From NCBI GenBank assembly GCA_937921505.1, contig CAKZUB010000022.1:1-64000 (forward strand): a DNA stretch of 64,000 nt, in the 5' to 3' direction. This document shows positions 52,833-62,957 of this stretch, one piece after another. The translations under genes and the position numbers were made by a program. This DNA is from an uncultured Clostridia bacterium. Its GTDB lineage: Bacteria; Bacillota; Clostridia; Lachnospirales; Cellulosilyticaceae. The notes beneath the pieces were generated by a model that saw nothing but the letters and a program-made list of their open reading frames with translations, searched no databases and had not been told where the DNA came from. Position 1 is the first letter of the stretch, and each line of letters opens with the position of its first letter.

Positions 52833-54032
52833 ATGAAAAAACAATCAACAAATATTATATTTTTCGGTCTCATGCAAGGCTTTTATTGGGGAACTTGTGC
52901 CTCTTTTAATGTATTTCTCGTTTTTTATTTAGAGTCACTTGGTATCCCAAGCTCACACATTGGTCTGCTCCTAACAGTAGGAATGATTGCCGGAGTTACC
53001 TCTCAATATTTTTGGGGCTATTTATGCGATTATTTAAACGGCATAAAAAAAGTAATGGCTCTATGTATAATAGGTGCGGTTGCAGCCGTTTGGACTCTTC
53101 CTACCGTTCAAGGCATAAAAGCTATATTTCCTGTTTATATAGCCTTTATGTTATTTCAGCCTGTTATCCCTTCACTTATTGATACGTGGACTATACAACT
53201 TAATAAGTCAACCAGAAAAAACTATAGCAAATTAAGAAGTTTAGGTTCATTAACGTTTGCTGTCATGTCTTCTTTTTTCGGTCTATTGGTAGAAAAATAT
53301 TTTTTCAATGCAATGTCAATAGCTTTTACACTTTTTAGTATACTTCTTTTTACAACGGTTATTCTTTCTGAAGATCTTGTTAAAGAAAAAAGAATCATAA
53401 TTAAAGAAACTAAGTACAAAGAATCCCCACTCTCTCTTTTAAAAAATATAAAATTCATAGTATTTCTTTTTGGAATTATGCTTATATTCATACCTAATAG
53501 TTTTATATCAAGTTATATGTTTTATATAGCGAGATCTGTGAATGGCTCTGCACGTGAGATGGGGATAACCTTTGGCTTAGCCGCTATTTTGGAAATTCCT
53601 ATTTTTATAATGTTTGGGCGTATTACAAAAAAAGTTTCTGTAGAAAAACTCCTTGTTATTGGTTCTGTATTTTTAGTAGCAAGGATCTTTCAGCTTATAT
53701 TTATCAAAACGCCTTATGGACTATACACCAATGCATTATTTCATGGCATAGGGTTTCCGATTATAATAAGTTCCTTTAGACATTATGTTCCATCGATTGT
53801 ACCCAAACATCTTATAGTAACTGGACAGGCCATTACTGGCGCTTTTGCAGGTGGCATTCCCTATATTATGGCGACTTACTTTGGTGGAAATATCATACAG
53901 CGATATGGTATAACACACTGTTATATGCTATTTAGTCTATTGGCTAGTATAGCCTTTATCCCATTTGTTTATCTTAACTTAACATCTTTAAAGAACAAGA
54001 ACAAAATACCCGCTTCTCAATTTAATGGCTAG
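52833..54032 (+). CDS. MFS transporter
   Basis: This 399-residue major facilitator protein has about twelve hydrophobic helices and is related to the nucleoside/sugar-proton symporter-like group (MFS_1-like). The cytoplasmic loop after helix 2 reads YFWGYLCDYLNGIKK, a variant of the family GxxxDxxxRR motif. It is divergent from RACo and shares an intergenic region that contains the direct-repeat motif, so it could import a substrate of the methyltransferase island. This is inference from position. It ends one base before the convergent AraC gene. Confidence 0.82.
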   Translation: MKKQSTNIIFFGLMQGFYWGTCASFNVFLVFYLESLGIPSSHIGLLLTVGMIAGVTSQYFWGYLCDYLNGIKKVMALCIIGAVAAVWTLPTVQGIKAIFPVYIAFMLFQPVIPSLIDTWTIQLNKSTRKNYSKLRSLGSLTFAVMSSFFGLLVEKYFFNAMSIAFTLFSILLFTTVILSEDLVKEKRIIIKETKYKESPLSLLKNIKFIVFLFGIMLIFIPNSFISSYMFYIARSVNGSAREMGITFGLAAILEIPIFIMFGRITKKVSVEKLLVIGSVFLVARIFQLIFIKTPYGLYTNALFHGIGFPIIISSFRHYVPSIVPKHLIVTGQAITGAFAGGIPYIMATYFGGNIIQRYGITHCYMLFSLLASIAFIPFVYLNLTSLKNKNKIPASQFNG

Positions 54033-54033
54033 T

Positions 54034-54873
54034 TTATACGATATGTTGTTCACGATAAGCTTTAGGTGATAAGCTTTTAAATTTTTTAAAAACTTTTGAA
54101 AAGACAAACGCGTCTGTATAACCTATTGAATGTGCAATCTCCGAAATAGTAAGTGGCGTATGCTGCAAAAATTCAGTTGCTTTATTTAGCCTAAAATGGA
54201 CTAAATAACTCTGCGGAGACTCATTAATCAGCATATTGAAAAGCTTAGTTAAATATTTTCTATTAATCCCTACATAAGAAGCAATTTCTTCTATCGTTAT
54301 TTTCCTTGAGTAATTGGTCTCAATAAACTCGATAGCTTGTCTAATATAATGTTCCTGCCGCGAGGGCATCTCCCCAGATGTAACTCTCGCATGCGTATAC
54401 TCAGCTATATTTGCCAGTAATAGGTAAAAACCACTTAATGCATGTAAATCCATGCTTTTTTCATGATGTGTAGATTCAAAAATACTTTTAAAACACTGTA
54501 TAAAAGCCTCTGGATTATTACATTTAAAAGTAGGATGTTTTAAACTTAGACTTAGTCTATTTAAATAAGTTTCTGCATGCAGACCATTAAAAGAAACCCA
54601 ATAATAGTCCCAAGGGGTGATAGCATCAGGCGCGTACTCTATGACTATACTTGGTGATATTAAAAATCCTTCACCTGCACTAACTTCATAAGTAACTCCA
54701 TTAATTGTTACCTTTCCCTTCCCGCTATGTATATAGTAAAGACTATAATGATCCCTTATCCCAGGTCCCCATGAAAAATGACATTCACAATCTCCAGTAC
54801 CACAAGAATAGAGCTTAATATCTAAATTGACATCTAAATAACTGTTTTCACTTTTAGGCTTAAAGCAAATCAT
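54034..54873 (-). CDS. AraC-family transcriptional regulator
   Basis: The start at 54873 (MICFKPKSENS) follows AAAGGAG; product 279 residues. It has an N-terminal cupin-like sensor (WGPGIRDHYSLYYIHSGKG, about 25-150) and C-terminal double helix-turn-helix (about 175-279; ITIEEIASYVGINRKYLTKLF, ISEIAHSIGYTDAFVFSKVF). Its sensor resembles that of the AraC protein at 33413. It is divergent from the aldo/keto reductase gene and may control it. Confidence 0.9.
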   Translation of the reverse strand: MICFKPKSENSYLDVNLDIKLYSCGTGDCECHFSWGPGIRDHYSLYYIHSGKGKVTINGVTYEVSAGEGFLISPSIVIEYAPDAITPWDYYWVSFNGLHAETYLNRLSLSLKHPTFKCNNPEAFIQCFKSIFESTHHEKSMDLHALSGFYLLLANIAEYTHARVTSGEMPSRQEHYIRQAIEFIETNYSRKITIEEIASYVGINRKYLTKLFNMLINESPQSYLVHFRLNKATEFLQHTPLTISEIAHSIGYTDAFVFSKVFKKFKSLSPKAYREQHIV

Positions 54874-55005
54874 CTTTTTCTCCTTTTTATGATAATAATA
54901 AGACATTATAACATATTTAGAGGTTATAAGATAATGGTATTTCTACAATAAAGTCAATATACTATTAAGTAGTAACTAAGCTTTTTAAAAACAGGAGGTG
55001 TCAAT

Positions 55006-55998
55006 ATGACATATATAGCACAAGAAGATCGTTATGAGACTATGAGATACAACAGATGTGGAAATAGCGGTTTAAGACTACCTGCCATTTCTTTAGGCTT
55101 GTGGCACAATTTTGGAGATATTAACGTCCTTGAAAATAGCCGTATGATGCTAAGACGCGCATTTGATCTTGGCATAACCCACTTCGACTTAGCGAATAAC
55201 TATGGTCCACCAGCAGGATCTGCCGAATTAAACTTTGGCAGAATTTTAAAAGAAGACTTTGTGCCTTACAGAGATGAACTTATTATTTCTACAAAAGCTG
55301 GCTACACAATGTGGCCAGGTCCTTATGGCGACTGGGGTTCTAAAAAATACCTCGTATCTAGTTTAGACCAAAGTTTAAAAAGAATGCAGCTTGATTATGT
55401 AGATATCTTTTATCATCATCGTCCAGATCCTAATACGCCACTTGAGGAAACAATGGGCGCTTTAGATTTAATGGTCAGACAAGGCAAAGCCCTTTATGTG
55501 GGTATTTCTAACTACCAAGCTACCGAGGCAAAAAAAGCAATTACTATCCTTAAGTCACTCGGAACTCCTTGTCTTATTCATCAGCCAAAATACTCTATGC
55601 TTGAGCGTTGGGTCGAAGATGAACTTCTTGATGTATTAGCCGAAGAACAAATAGGGTCTATAGCCTTTTCGCCACTTGCTGGCGGCAGATTAACAGCACG
55701 TTACTTAAATGGTATTCCGCAAGACTCAAGAGCCGGTGGTCAAAGTGCTTTTCTAAAATCAGAAGACATTACCGAGGATTTACTTAAAAAACTTCATACT
55801 TTAAATGATCTAGCCGCTAAACGTGGTCAAACACTTGCTCAAATGGCTCTTGCCTGGGTCCTTCGTGGTGGTAGAATCACCTCCGTATTAATAGGCGCTA
55901 GCAAAGTAAGCCAAGTTGAAGATTGCGTAGATGCTGCAAAAAATATAGACTTTATGCCTCAAGAATTAACTGCTATTGAAGAAATTCTTAGTACTTAG
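55006..55998 (+). CDS. Aldo/keto reductase, YghZ/GPR type
   Basis: This is an NADP(H)-dependent aldo/keto reductase of 330 residues with a TIM-barrel fold. The catalytic Asp and Tyr are in FDLANNYGPPAG, the Lys in STKAGYTMWPGPYGDWGS and the His in FYHHRPDPNTPLEE. The last two motifs are typical of the L-glyceraldehyde-3-phosphate reductase (YghZ) group. The natural substrate is unknown. The ribosome site is AGGAGG. It stands alone with a terminator downstream. Confidence 0.92.
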   Translation: MTYIAQEDRYETMRYNRCGNSGLRLPAISLGLWHNFGDINVLENSRMMLRRAFDLGITHFDLANNYGPPAGSAELNFGRILKEDFVPYRDELIISTKAGYTMWPGPYGDWGSKKYLVSSLDQSLKRMQLDYVDIFYHHRPDPNTPLEETMGALDLMVRQGKALYVGISNYQATEAKKAITILKSLGTPCLIHQPKYSMLERWVEDELLDVLAEEQIGSIAFSPLAGGRLTARYLNGIPQDSRAGGQSAFLKSEDITEDLLKKLHTLNDLAAKRGQTLAQMALAWVLRGGRITSVLIGASKVSQVEDCVDAAKNIDFMPQELTAIEEILST

Positions 55999-56032
55999 GT
56001 CTTTCCATAATACCCATCAATATTTTATAGAT

Positions 56033-56078
56033 AAAAAAGCTATGTACAATTTCAAGTGAATTGCGCATAGCTTTTTTT
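56033..56078 (+). terminator. Terminator of the aldo/keto reductase gene
   Basis: AAAAAAGCTATG and CATAGCTTTTTT arms with partial inner pairing and a T-run on the plus strand; the A-run at the other end would also serve the minus strand. Confidence 0.85.
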
Positions 56079-56240
56079 ATCGTTTTTTTATATTTCAGTG
56101 CTATTTAATGTCAATTTAAAGTAAATTTTACACAAATATAACTTTCTAACTCCCGATATAGTGCTATGATGAAAGAAAAACTTATTATATGGATTAACTA
56201 TTTTTTATTTTATCTCATGCACTCAAGAAAGGTCTAGAAA

Positions 56241-57992
56241 ATGAACACTCCTACCCAAACTATTAAGGACCAATTTAACAACATTATTGATAAAAAACAA
56301 ATTAAGACTGTTTTTCAACCTATTATCTCTCTTCGTGATACTTCGATTTTAGGTTACGAGGCACTAAGCAGACTTACCCAAAATATTATTATTAAAAATC
56401 CTGATGAGTTATTTTCACTTGCAACTGAATATAATAGACTATGGGATTTGGAACTTTTGTGTAGAACTCGAGCCCTTGAGACAGCTCATACTCTTTTACC
56501 TAATGAAAAACTATTTCTTAATGTTAATCCTAACGTTATTCATGATATAAAATTTAAAGAAGGTTTTACAAAAGAATATTTACAAAAATATGCTATGAAA
56601 CCTGAAAATATAATATTTGAAATTACAGAACGTAATGCTATTAAAGATATTATAGGCTTTAGGTCTACTATTTCACACTATAAACAACAAAATTATAAAA
56701 TTGCAATTGATGATGCTGGTGCAGGTTATTCTGGCCTCAATCTTATCTGTGATGTTAAACCTCACTACATTAAGCTGGATATGCATTTAATTAGGAATAT
56801 TGACACCGATAGCATAAAGTACGCTCTTGTTAAAAGCATGATAGAATTATCTAAACTTTCAAGTATAACTCTTATAGCCGAAGGTATTGAGACACTAGAA
56901 GAGTTATCTACTCTCGTTACTCTTGGCGTTGAATATGGACAAGGATATTTTATACAAAAGCCACAAGAAACTATCACACCTATAGATACTTCTGTAACAA
57001 ATACTCTTAAACGACTTAATCAACAGCGTAATCATCTTTATACAAAATCTCTTTCTTATACTTATATAGGCAATCTCTGCAAAGATGAAAAAACGGTGAC
57101 TCCAACCACTACTGTTGAAGATGTTTATAGCTTATTCTTATCAACCCCCTCTCTACTCGGGGTATGTGTTGTAAAAAACAAACAAGTTGTTGGCGTAGTT
57201 ACTCGAACGCTTATAGCTACTAATCTTAGTGGACGTTATGGTTTTAGCCTTAATCAAAAAAAACCTCTTGCTACACTTATGCAAACAGATTTTTTATCTG
57301 TTGATTATAAAACTTCTATTACTACTGTATCGAATCTTGCTATGTCTAGAGAGACTAGCAAATTATATGATTTTATAACTGTTACTAAAAACGATAACTA
57401 CTTAGGAATTGTGACAGTTAAAGATTTACTTGAAAAGGCGATGGAAGTGGAAGTTACCAACGCTAAACAGTTAAACCCTCTTTCTGGACTTCCTGGAAAT
57501 CTAACCATTGATCAAAAGTTATTGGAATGTTTAAACTCTCCAACCCCTTTTAGTGCCTTATATTTTGATTTAGATAATTTCAAGTCTTATAATGACGTTT
57601 ATGGATTTGGTAAGGGCGATATCATGCTTAAACTACTCACTCGCATTATTACGACTCACACACCATCTAATGGTTTTGCTGGTCATATTGGAGGGGATGA
57701 TTTTATTATGATACTGCCCTTCCATGAATGTAATGCTTTATGCCAACAGATCATATCTGATTTCGATACTCTTGTTCGTAAATGTTATTCACCTGAAGAC
57801 CTTGTTAAGGGCTATATTACTTCTAAAAACAGACATGGCATTTCGGAAAACTTCCCTATTGCCACACTATCCATAGCTGCTATAACTAATCAAAACACGG
57901 AATTTAACAATATGAATGACTTTTCTGCAAAACTTGCAGAGCTCAAGAAAAAATGCAAACAACAGGATTGCAGTATTTGCTATATTTGCTAA
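56241..57992 (+). CDS. EAL-CBS-GGDEF cyclic-di-GMP protein
   Basis: This 583-residue cytoplasmic protein has domains in reverse of the usual order. EAL phosphodiesterase (about 15-250) has E40-A-L in GYEALSR, FLNVNPN, FEITERN, AIDDAGAGYSGL, KLDMHLI, IAEGIETLEEL and YGQGYFIQKP, an apparently complete active site. A CBS pair (about 265-400) follows, then a GGDEF domain (about 415-580) whose signature is GGDDF (484-488). The changed Glu may weaken cyclase activity, so net c-di-GMP hydrolysis is likely. No membrane segment is seen. It is monocistronic. Confidence 0.92.
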   Translation: MNTPTQTIKDQFNNIIDKKQIKTVFQPIISLRDTSILGYEALSRLTQNIIIKNPDELFSLATEYNRLWDLELLCRTRALETAHTLLPNEKLFLNVNPNVIHDIKFKEGFTKEYLQKYAMKPENIIFEITERNAIKDIIGFRSTISHYKQQNYKIAIDDAGAGYSGLNLICDVKPHYIKLDMHLIRNIDTDSIKYALVKSMIELSKLSSITLIAEGIETLEELSTLVTLGVEYGQGYFIQKPQETITPIDTSVTNTLKRLNQQRNHLYTKSLSYTYIGNLCKDEKTVTPTTTVEDVYSLFLSTPSLLGVCVVKNKQVVGVVTRTLIATNLSGRYGFSLNQKKPLATLMQTDFLSVDYKTSITTVSNLAMSRETSKLYDFITVTKNDNYLGIVTVKDLLEKAMEVEVTNAKQLNPLSGLPGNLTIDQKLLECLNSPTPFSALYFDLDNFKSYNDVYGFGKGDIMLKLLTRIITTHTPSNGFAGHIGGDDFIMILPFHECNALCQQIISDFDTLVRKCYSPEDLVKGYITSKNRHGISENFPIATLSIAAITNQNTEFNNMNDFSAKLAELKKKCKQQDCSICYIC

Positions 57993-58020
57993 GTTCTTAT
58001 CTATTTGATAGAATTAAACT

Positions 58021-58330
58021 ACACACCTACTAGAAGTAGATGGATTTAGCAGTATAAATACTGCCATTGCGACTGAAAGTCATTCTTCTATTTTAAACTT
58101 ATTCTCTATTCCATCTGAAGATTGATTCTCTATATAATTCTTTACAATTTCTTCTGTTACCATTCCTACGGTTGCGCAAAAATATCCTCTTGCCCAGAGA
58201 TGTTGACCCCAATATCTCTTTTTTAGTTGTGGAAATTCTTCCTGCATTAGATGTGACGATCTACCTTTTAAGTATTGTACAATTTTGCTTGGGGGCAAAT
58301 CTGTGGGGCAAGATATAAGCATTTATACAT
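58021..58330 (-). pseudogene. IS200/IS605 transposase (TnpA) remnant with element end
   Basis: The minus strand encodes the last 80 residues of a Y1 transposase (HLMQEEFPQLKKRYWGQHLW, then ARGYFCATVG and VKNYIENQ with the catalytic Tyr). Upstream the frame breaks at a stop where the HUH motif DHVHML should be (DHV-stop-ML), and nothing earlier of the gene remains. The bases after the stop codon (58021-58079) hold small hairpins such as GCAGTAT-AA-ATACTGC (58049-58064), typical of the folded ends of this IS group. Confidence 0.85.
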
Positions 58331-58490
58331 GATCTTTACCTCTACTTCCTTTGATATTGAACCTTTAGTTCATGGCTCTATGAAGAAAAAACTTCCTGAA
58401 TTAGAGCTCGCCATTGATGGTTATATAACACCAGAGCAAGCAGTCTTATTCGCTAGATCTCAAGGTTATCGCATCAAAACCGCTTCTTAA
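58328..58490 (+). pseudogene. Possible IS110-family transposase fragment
   Basis: An open stretch reads EPLVHGSMKKKLPELELAID then GYITPEQAVLFARSQ, resembling the central region of IS110 transposases. Nothing before or after matches, and it abuts the IS200 remnant on the opposite strand. Identification is by eye and weak. Confidence 0.35.
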
Positions 58491-58559
58491 CCTTTATCAT
58501 TTATCACATATTTAATTTTTTGGTCATTGGAAGATGGCCTGTTTGCTGTGTTCCCTTAT

Positions 58560-58833
58560 TCAATTGGCGACTTCTAGTTTATATTTCAACCTTCTTCTGA
58601 AAGTCCAAACATTTCTTTTAAAGTTAGAAGGCCAATTGTTACGTTAACAGGCGATTAGGCCTTGAAGCGGTATCACTATAAAGAACTTCGAACCGTTCTT
58701 CATTAATATTCGAAAGAATCTACTTATGAAAGGGTTCAGCCCAACTTTTTCTCAATGCATTTTGAAGATATTTAGGCATTGTTACTATTTTGTCATCAAG
58801 ATTAAGTTGCACAGCATCATTTTTACGAAACAT
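58560..58833 (-). pseudogene. IS1182-family transposase N-terminal remnant
   Basis: From an ATG at 58833 the minus strand reads MFRKNDAVQLNLDD, LQNALRKSWAEPFHK, then a stop, NINEERFEVLYSDTASRPN, then a frameshift and VNVTIGLLTLKEMFGLSEE. These are the start of IS1182-type transposases in the right order with at least one stop and one frameshift. The remainder of the gene is missing. Confidence 0.8.
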
Positions 58834-58906
58834 GGTAATACCCCTTTCAAATCTTTTTACTTAAGTATAATAATTTTCCAGGTTAAAATCACCGGATTTT
58901 ACTTTT

Positions 58907-59025
58907 TTGGAAATTTTAATACAAGATGATGGCGTAGGCATGGATGAAGCCAAACGTTCTCATATATTTAATTCAGATTATATTAAAGAGAATCCTTCTG
59001 GCGGAGTAGGTGTTAATAACATTTT
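58907..59025 (+). pseudogene. C-terminal fragment of a YesM-type sensor histidine kinase
   Basis: MEILIQDDGVGMDEAKRSHI and GGVGVNNI are the G-box and following motif of a HATPase_c domain from a YesM/LytS-like kinase. No kinase core precedes it, and the frame runs straight into the end of the opposite-strand hsdR remnant, so it is a stranded fragment. Confidence 0.75.
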
Positions 59026-60085
59026 TCTATATCTTGTTCTAATAGTTCCAATAAGCCTTCTGGACTCATCCATCCTTGCTGAGCCTTTGGAATATTGGAT
59101 GATTTTCTCACATCTAAAAACCAGATACCAGACTTAATTTCCAGTTGCTTTAAGTATTTTCTGCCATTGGTTGCAAAAAGAAAAGGCACTTTATAGTGTC
59201 CCCAACACCCTATAACATACTCATGATCTGAAGCTTTAATTTCCTTTGCATAATCTTTGCACTGATAATCAATCACACAAGGAATATCTACGTGCTGACG
59301 TTTTGCTTCAATAACCCCTACAAGCTTCTTACCTGCAAAAAGGGCATAGTCCGCATAGCCTCTATCCCCAACCTTTGAGTTGGTAGGCCACTCCGCAATG
59401 GCTAGATTTCTACCTTTTTGAGGTCTTATTCCTTTTGAATAACGTAGATTCAATGTATCTGCTTCCCAACCCACCTTACGAAGTTGCTCGTCTATTAAAT
59501 ACCGTGTTTCCTTCTCTGTTAATTGCATCTTATCTGCTGAGGTGTGAGCCAATTTTTTTCTAGTCTCAATAGATATATGAGCGTGTGATACTGCCTTTTG
59601 CTTATCTTCCATTAAGCGAGCTATTTCAGCTTCCTGAGCTTTGATCATCTGATCATAATTTATCTCTTTACTCATGTGCTGTGGAAGCACAAAACTATGC
59701 GGTTCAAACTACCAATCCCCATAAGTCTGCATAAATCAAATACCCAACTTAAAGGTTGCTTCAAGGAGTATTTCTGCCTTTTCACTCGATTCAAATCCCT
59801 CATGTACAGCTTTATTTCTAGATGTTCTTAAAATGCACAAGAAGTCATCAACCTCTTTAGGAATAAGGCCTTCTCTCTTTAATACCTTAATCCTATTTGA
59901 ATGTGTATTTTCTATTCTGGCAAGTCAATATTATCTAGTTCAAACATAAGACTCACAAGTTTTTCTGCAAATAGTCCAAGCTTTATAAGCGCTGAATTAG
60001 AGTCTGAATAAATATAGCTTTCTGCATTGCTTCCAAGCCGCGCTAATATTGGCCACTTTTCTTCTAAAAATAAGAAATTAGACAT
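59013..60085 (-). pseudogene. hsdR: Type I restriction enzyme HsdR, broken N-terminal part
   Basis: From ATG 60085 the minus strand gives FLFLEEKWPILARLGSNAE and further HsdR N-terminal sequence, then a stop and frameshift, then VLKREGLIPKEVDDFLCILR and TSRNKAVHEGFESSEKAEIL. Two more stops follow where the family has Trp and an acidic residue. The last 225 codons (59013-59690) are open and contain the endonuclease region (LTEKETRYLIDEQLRKVGW, YADYALFAGKKLVGVIEAKR with the nuclease D and ExK). The helicase domains and hsdM/hsdS are absent. Confidence 0.85.
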
Positions 60086-60226
60086 AGTTTTCCCCCTACA
60101 AACTAATTTTTTTCTTTAGTATCTGTATACACCTATATTTTTCATAATTATACCATAAACTCCATACTTTGTGTTTATTGAATCCTATCCGCATACCTAT
60201 TAAAGAGATTGTGTCTTATAAAAAAA

Positions 60227-60263
60227 AGAATGTGTTTAAAGCATTATGCTCTAAAAACATTCT
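60227..60263 (-). terminator. Terminator after fucU
   Basis: On the minus strand AGAATGT and ACATTCT enclose further pairing (GAGCATAATGCTT) and are followed by TTTTTTTT. It lies 32 bases past the fucU stop. Confidence 0.85.
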
Positions 60264-60294
60264 CTTGTTGGCTCAAAAAATTAATTATGCTATC

Positions 60295-60729
60295 TTATTT
60301 ATCAACTACAACGCCTTTTTTAAGAATGATATTTGCATAAAGCGCGCTTTCGCTTGTAGCTACAATTGCGAAAGCTTTCTGAGCTCTGTCATAAAAATCA
60401 TATCTCTCAATGAACTCTATCTTTGCGTCTTTACCGTCATGCTTTTTTATCACTTCTTTATAATCTTCCCAAATAGTTGGTATGGTTGGATCCCCTTCCA
60501 CAACTTGCATTAACCCTACTGAGGCAGGAGCATAAGTGTCAAGCGGAAAGAAAGGCAGGATTGCCTCTAAAATTTGGGTTACAGTATGCCCATCACATCT
60601 CACAAGTCTTCTGGCATTTGTATCTGCTGGGAAGTTACCATCTGCAAATACAATTTCATCACCATGTCCCATAGACATAAGAGTATGCATAAGATCCGGA
60701 GATATAATAGCTGGTATTTTTTTTAACAT
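60295..60729 (-). CDS. fucU: L-fucose mutarotase (FucU/RbsD family)
   Basis: FucU interconverts alpha and beta L-fucose to feed the isomerase. The ATG at 60729 (MLKKIPAIISP) has GAGGTGAT just upstream; product 144 residues. PDLMHTLMSMGHGDEIVFAD and GNFPA hold the conserved His and Asp, and AFAIVATSE is the usual late motif. It is 58 bases after fucI and ends in a strong terminator. fucK, fucA and a fucose permease are not in the window. Confidence 0.93.
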   Translation of the reverse strand: MLKKIPAIISPDLMHTLMSMGHGDEIVFADGNFPADTNARRLVRCDGHTVTQILEAILPFFPLDTYAPASVGLMQVVEGDPTIPTIWEDYKEVIKKHDGKDAKIEFIERYDFYDRAQKAFAIVATSESALYANIILKKGVVVDK

Positions 60730-60787
60730 AGTAATCACCTCATCGCTTATTTAATAGAATATGAGTTAATGACTTATAATGAGATTA

Positions 60788-62578
60788 TTAGCATTTTTTA
60801 TAGAGTGGTCCAAAAGACTCACAAGCTCTATAATCTGCACCTTCTAAATCTTTTGTTCCAAATGCACCCCATGTTTTTGGACGAAAGATTCTTTCTTCTT
60901 CTACATTGTGCATAGCTACCGGTATTCTGAGCATCGCTGCAATTGTGATAAGATCTGCACCAATATGACCATAACTAATCGCGCCATGATTAGCTGACCA
61001 TGCATTCATAACACTATAAACATCTTTGAATGCTCCTTCACCTGTTAACTTTGGTACAAACCATGTCGTTGGCCATGTTTGACTGGTACGTTTATCAAGT
61101 GTACGATGCACATCTTCTTGCAACTCTACTGTATACCCTTCTGCTATTTGAAGAATTGGACCTAAACCTTTTACTAGAGAAATACGACTCATTGTAACAG
61201 GCATATCTCCTTTACTTAAGAAACAAGATGAGAATCCGCCTCCTCTAAAGTATTCACCATCTGCTGGTGGCCATATTGTTGCATCTAAGCATTTCTGAGC
61301 TTCTTCTTCTGTAATATTCCAGTATGGTTTCATCACTGGTTTACCCTTTTCATCTGACTGCTGACCCGTACCATCTAAAGTGGTAGAACCTGAATTAATT
61401 AAATGGATAATACCGTTCTTCGCAATACCCGTAAGTTTTTGTCCTGTCACTCGCTCTACTGCATCTGGGCTCCAGTATGTACGTACATCTGAGAAGATTT
61501 GTGCGGTATTTGTAAGAAGATGCCCAAATAACATGGCTACACCATTTAAACAGTCGTTTTCTGTTGCCATAACAAAAGCTTCTCTTATACCATTCCAATC
61601 AAAAGAAGAATTAAGAATAGCTTCCATAAAATCTCCGTTTGGAAGTTGGTCGGTCCACTGTCTTTGCCCTTGGAACCCTGCTGCAATCGCATTATGTCCT
61701 TCTGCCTCTTCTCCAAATCCCATCTGGGCAAGTTTTGGATTGCCTATCATAAGATCACGGCATATAAGTGTCATCTTAACAACATATTCCCACTCTGCAT
61801 CTTTTTGTTCTCTTGTTTTTGGATTTGCATTGAAGTCTTTGCCTTCTTTACAGTTTGCCTTTGTCCATGCAAGTGCTTTTTCAAATTCCTCTTTATCATA
61901 GATCCCTTCGTTTACGCGACGTGAAATTTCTGACATATCAACATATTCATTTCTCATACCTAAGTAATCACTAAAGAAGTTAGAATCTACAATAGAACCT
62001 GCAATTCCCATAGATACACTACCAATAGATAAGTAAGACTTATCTTTCATGGTTGCCACTGCAAGACCTGATTTTGCAAAAGAGATTAACTTTTCTTGAA
62101 CATCTTCTGGAATTGCTGTATCAGATAAGTCTTGTACGTCTTTACCATAGATTGTGAAAACTGGAAGACCCATTTGATCGTGTCCTGCTGCTGCTGCTGC
62201 AAGGTATACAGCTCCTGGCCTTTCTGTTCCATTAAATCCCCATATAGCTTTAATGCGATGTGGATTTTGATCAATTGTTTCACTGCCATAGCACCAGCAA
62301 GGCGTTACTGTAAGCGAGACACCTACATTTTCTCTTTGAAATTTATCTTCGCACCTCGCTGCTTCTGCAACACCGCCTATCGTAGAGTCAGCTATCACAC
62401 ACTCTACTTTTTCACCACTTGGGTGACGCAGATTAGCTTCCAAAAATGCTGCTACACTCTTTGCCATGCCCATTGTTTTTTCTTCTAATGATTCTCTTAC
62501 ACCTTTTCTTCTTCCATCAATAGTCGGTCTAATACCTATTTTGGGAAGTCTGCCATTTAACCTAAATGTGTTGTTCAT
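60788..62578 (-). CDS. fucI: L-fucose isomerase
   Basis: FucI converts L-fucose to L-fuculose with Mn2+; it can also act on D-arabinose. The 596-residue protein is close to the E. coli enzyme throughout. [20 protein letters not shown] opens the protein, [18 protein letters not shown] includes the region of the first metal-ligand Glu, [19 protein letters not shown] carries the Asp, and [18 protein letters not shown] with VAMHNVEE holds the later His region. The ribosome site is AAGGAGG. It is divergent from a GntR-LacI regulator. Confidence 0.97.
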   Translation of the reverse strand: MNNTFRLNGRLPKIGIRPTIDGRRKGVRESLEEKTMGMAKSVAAFLEANLRHPSGEKVECVIADSTIGGVAEAARCEDKFQRENVGVSLTVTPCWCYGSETIDQNPHRIKAIWGFNGTERPGAVYLAAAAAGHDQMGLPVFTIYGKDVQDLSDTAIPEDVQEKLISFAKSGLAVATMKDKSYLSIGSVSMGIAGSIVDSNFFSDYLGMRNEYVDMSEISRRVNEGIYDKEEFEKALAWTKANCKEGKDFNANPKTREQKDAEWEYVVKMTLICRDLMIGNPKLAQMGFGEEAEGHNAIAAGFQGQRQWTDQLPNGDFMEAILNSSFDWNGIREAFVMATENDCLNGVAMLFGHLLTNTAQIFSDVRTYWSPDAVERVTGQKLTGIAKNGIIHLINSGSTTLDGTGQQSDEKGKPVMKPYWNITEEEAQKCLDATIWPPADGEYFRGGGFSSCFLSKGDMPVTMSRISLVKGLGPILQIAEGYTVELQEDVHRTLDKRTSQTWPTTWFVPKLTGEGAFKDVYSVMNAWSANHGAISYGHIGADLITIAAMLRIPVAMHNVEEERIFRPKTWGAFGTKDLEGADYRACESFGPLYKKC

Positions 62579-62957
62579 TAAAACGCCTCCTTATATAAAC
62601 TTAAAATTTAGCCTAACATTTAAATATACTTTAGCATATACCAATTTTGACAAATTTTTAAAATTGGTATAAAATAAGTATATCTATTAACACCAACGCC
62701 TTATATTCTATATATAATATATATTAACATATTTGTCAATTGATTTATCTCTTTTAATTTATTTTTATTCATTTTTATAATTGTCCTCTTGAATAATATG
62801 ATTTACACTATATTATTGGTTTATATTATATAAACCAATAATATATCTATTTTATACCAAAAATATTTATTTTATTATCTGATATGATAAAACGATATTG
62901 CTTTATCAGATATAAGTCTAGTATACTTTAAATATCACTTTTAAAAGGAGCTTATCT
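62579..62957. promoter_or_regulatory. Divergent control region between fucI and its likely regulator
   Basis: This is 379 bases, extremely AT-rich, without a gene. Two clear inverted repeats are present. One has arms ATACCAATTTT/AAAATTGGTAT (62638-62648 and 62660-62670) near the fucI start. The other is a nearly symmetric 37-base palindrome (62809-62826 and 62828-62845) with core TTGGTTTATAT. Both share the word TTGGT/ACCAA and are candidate operators for the GntR-LacI protein. A -10-like TATACT lies at about 62922 for the regulator. Confidence 0.6.

Noticed and set aside
58726..58929. Plus-strand open frame opposite the IS1182 remnant
   Set aside because: The minus strand carries clear transposase sequence; the plus-strand frame has no start signal.
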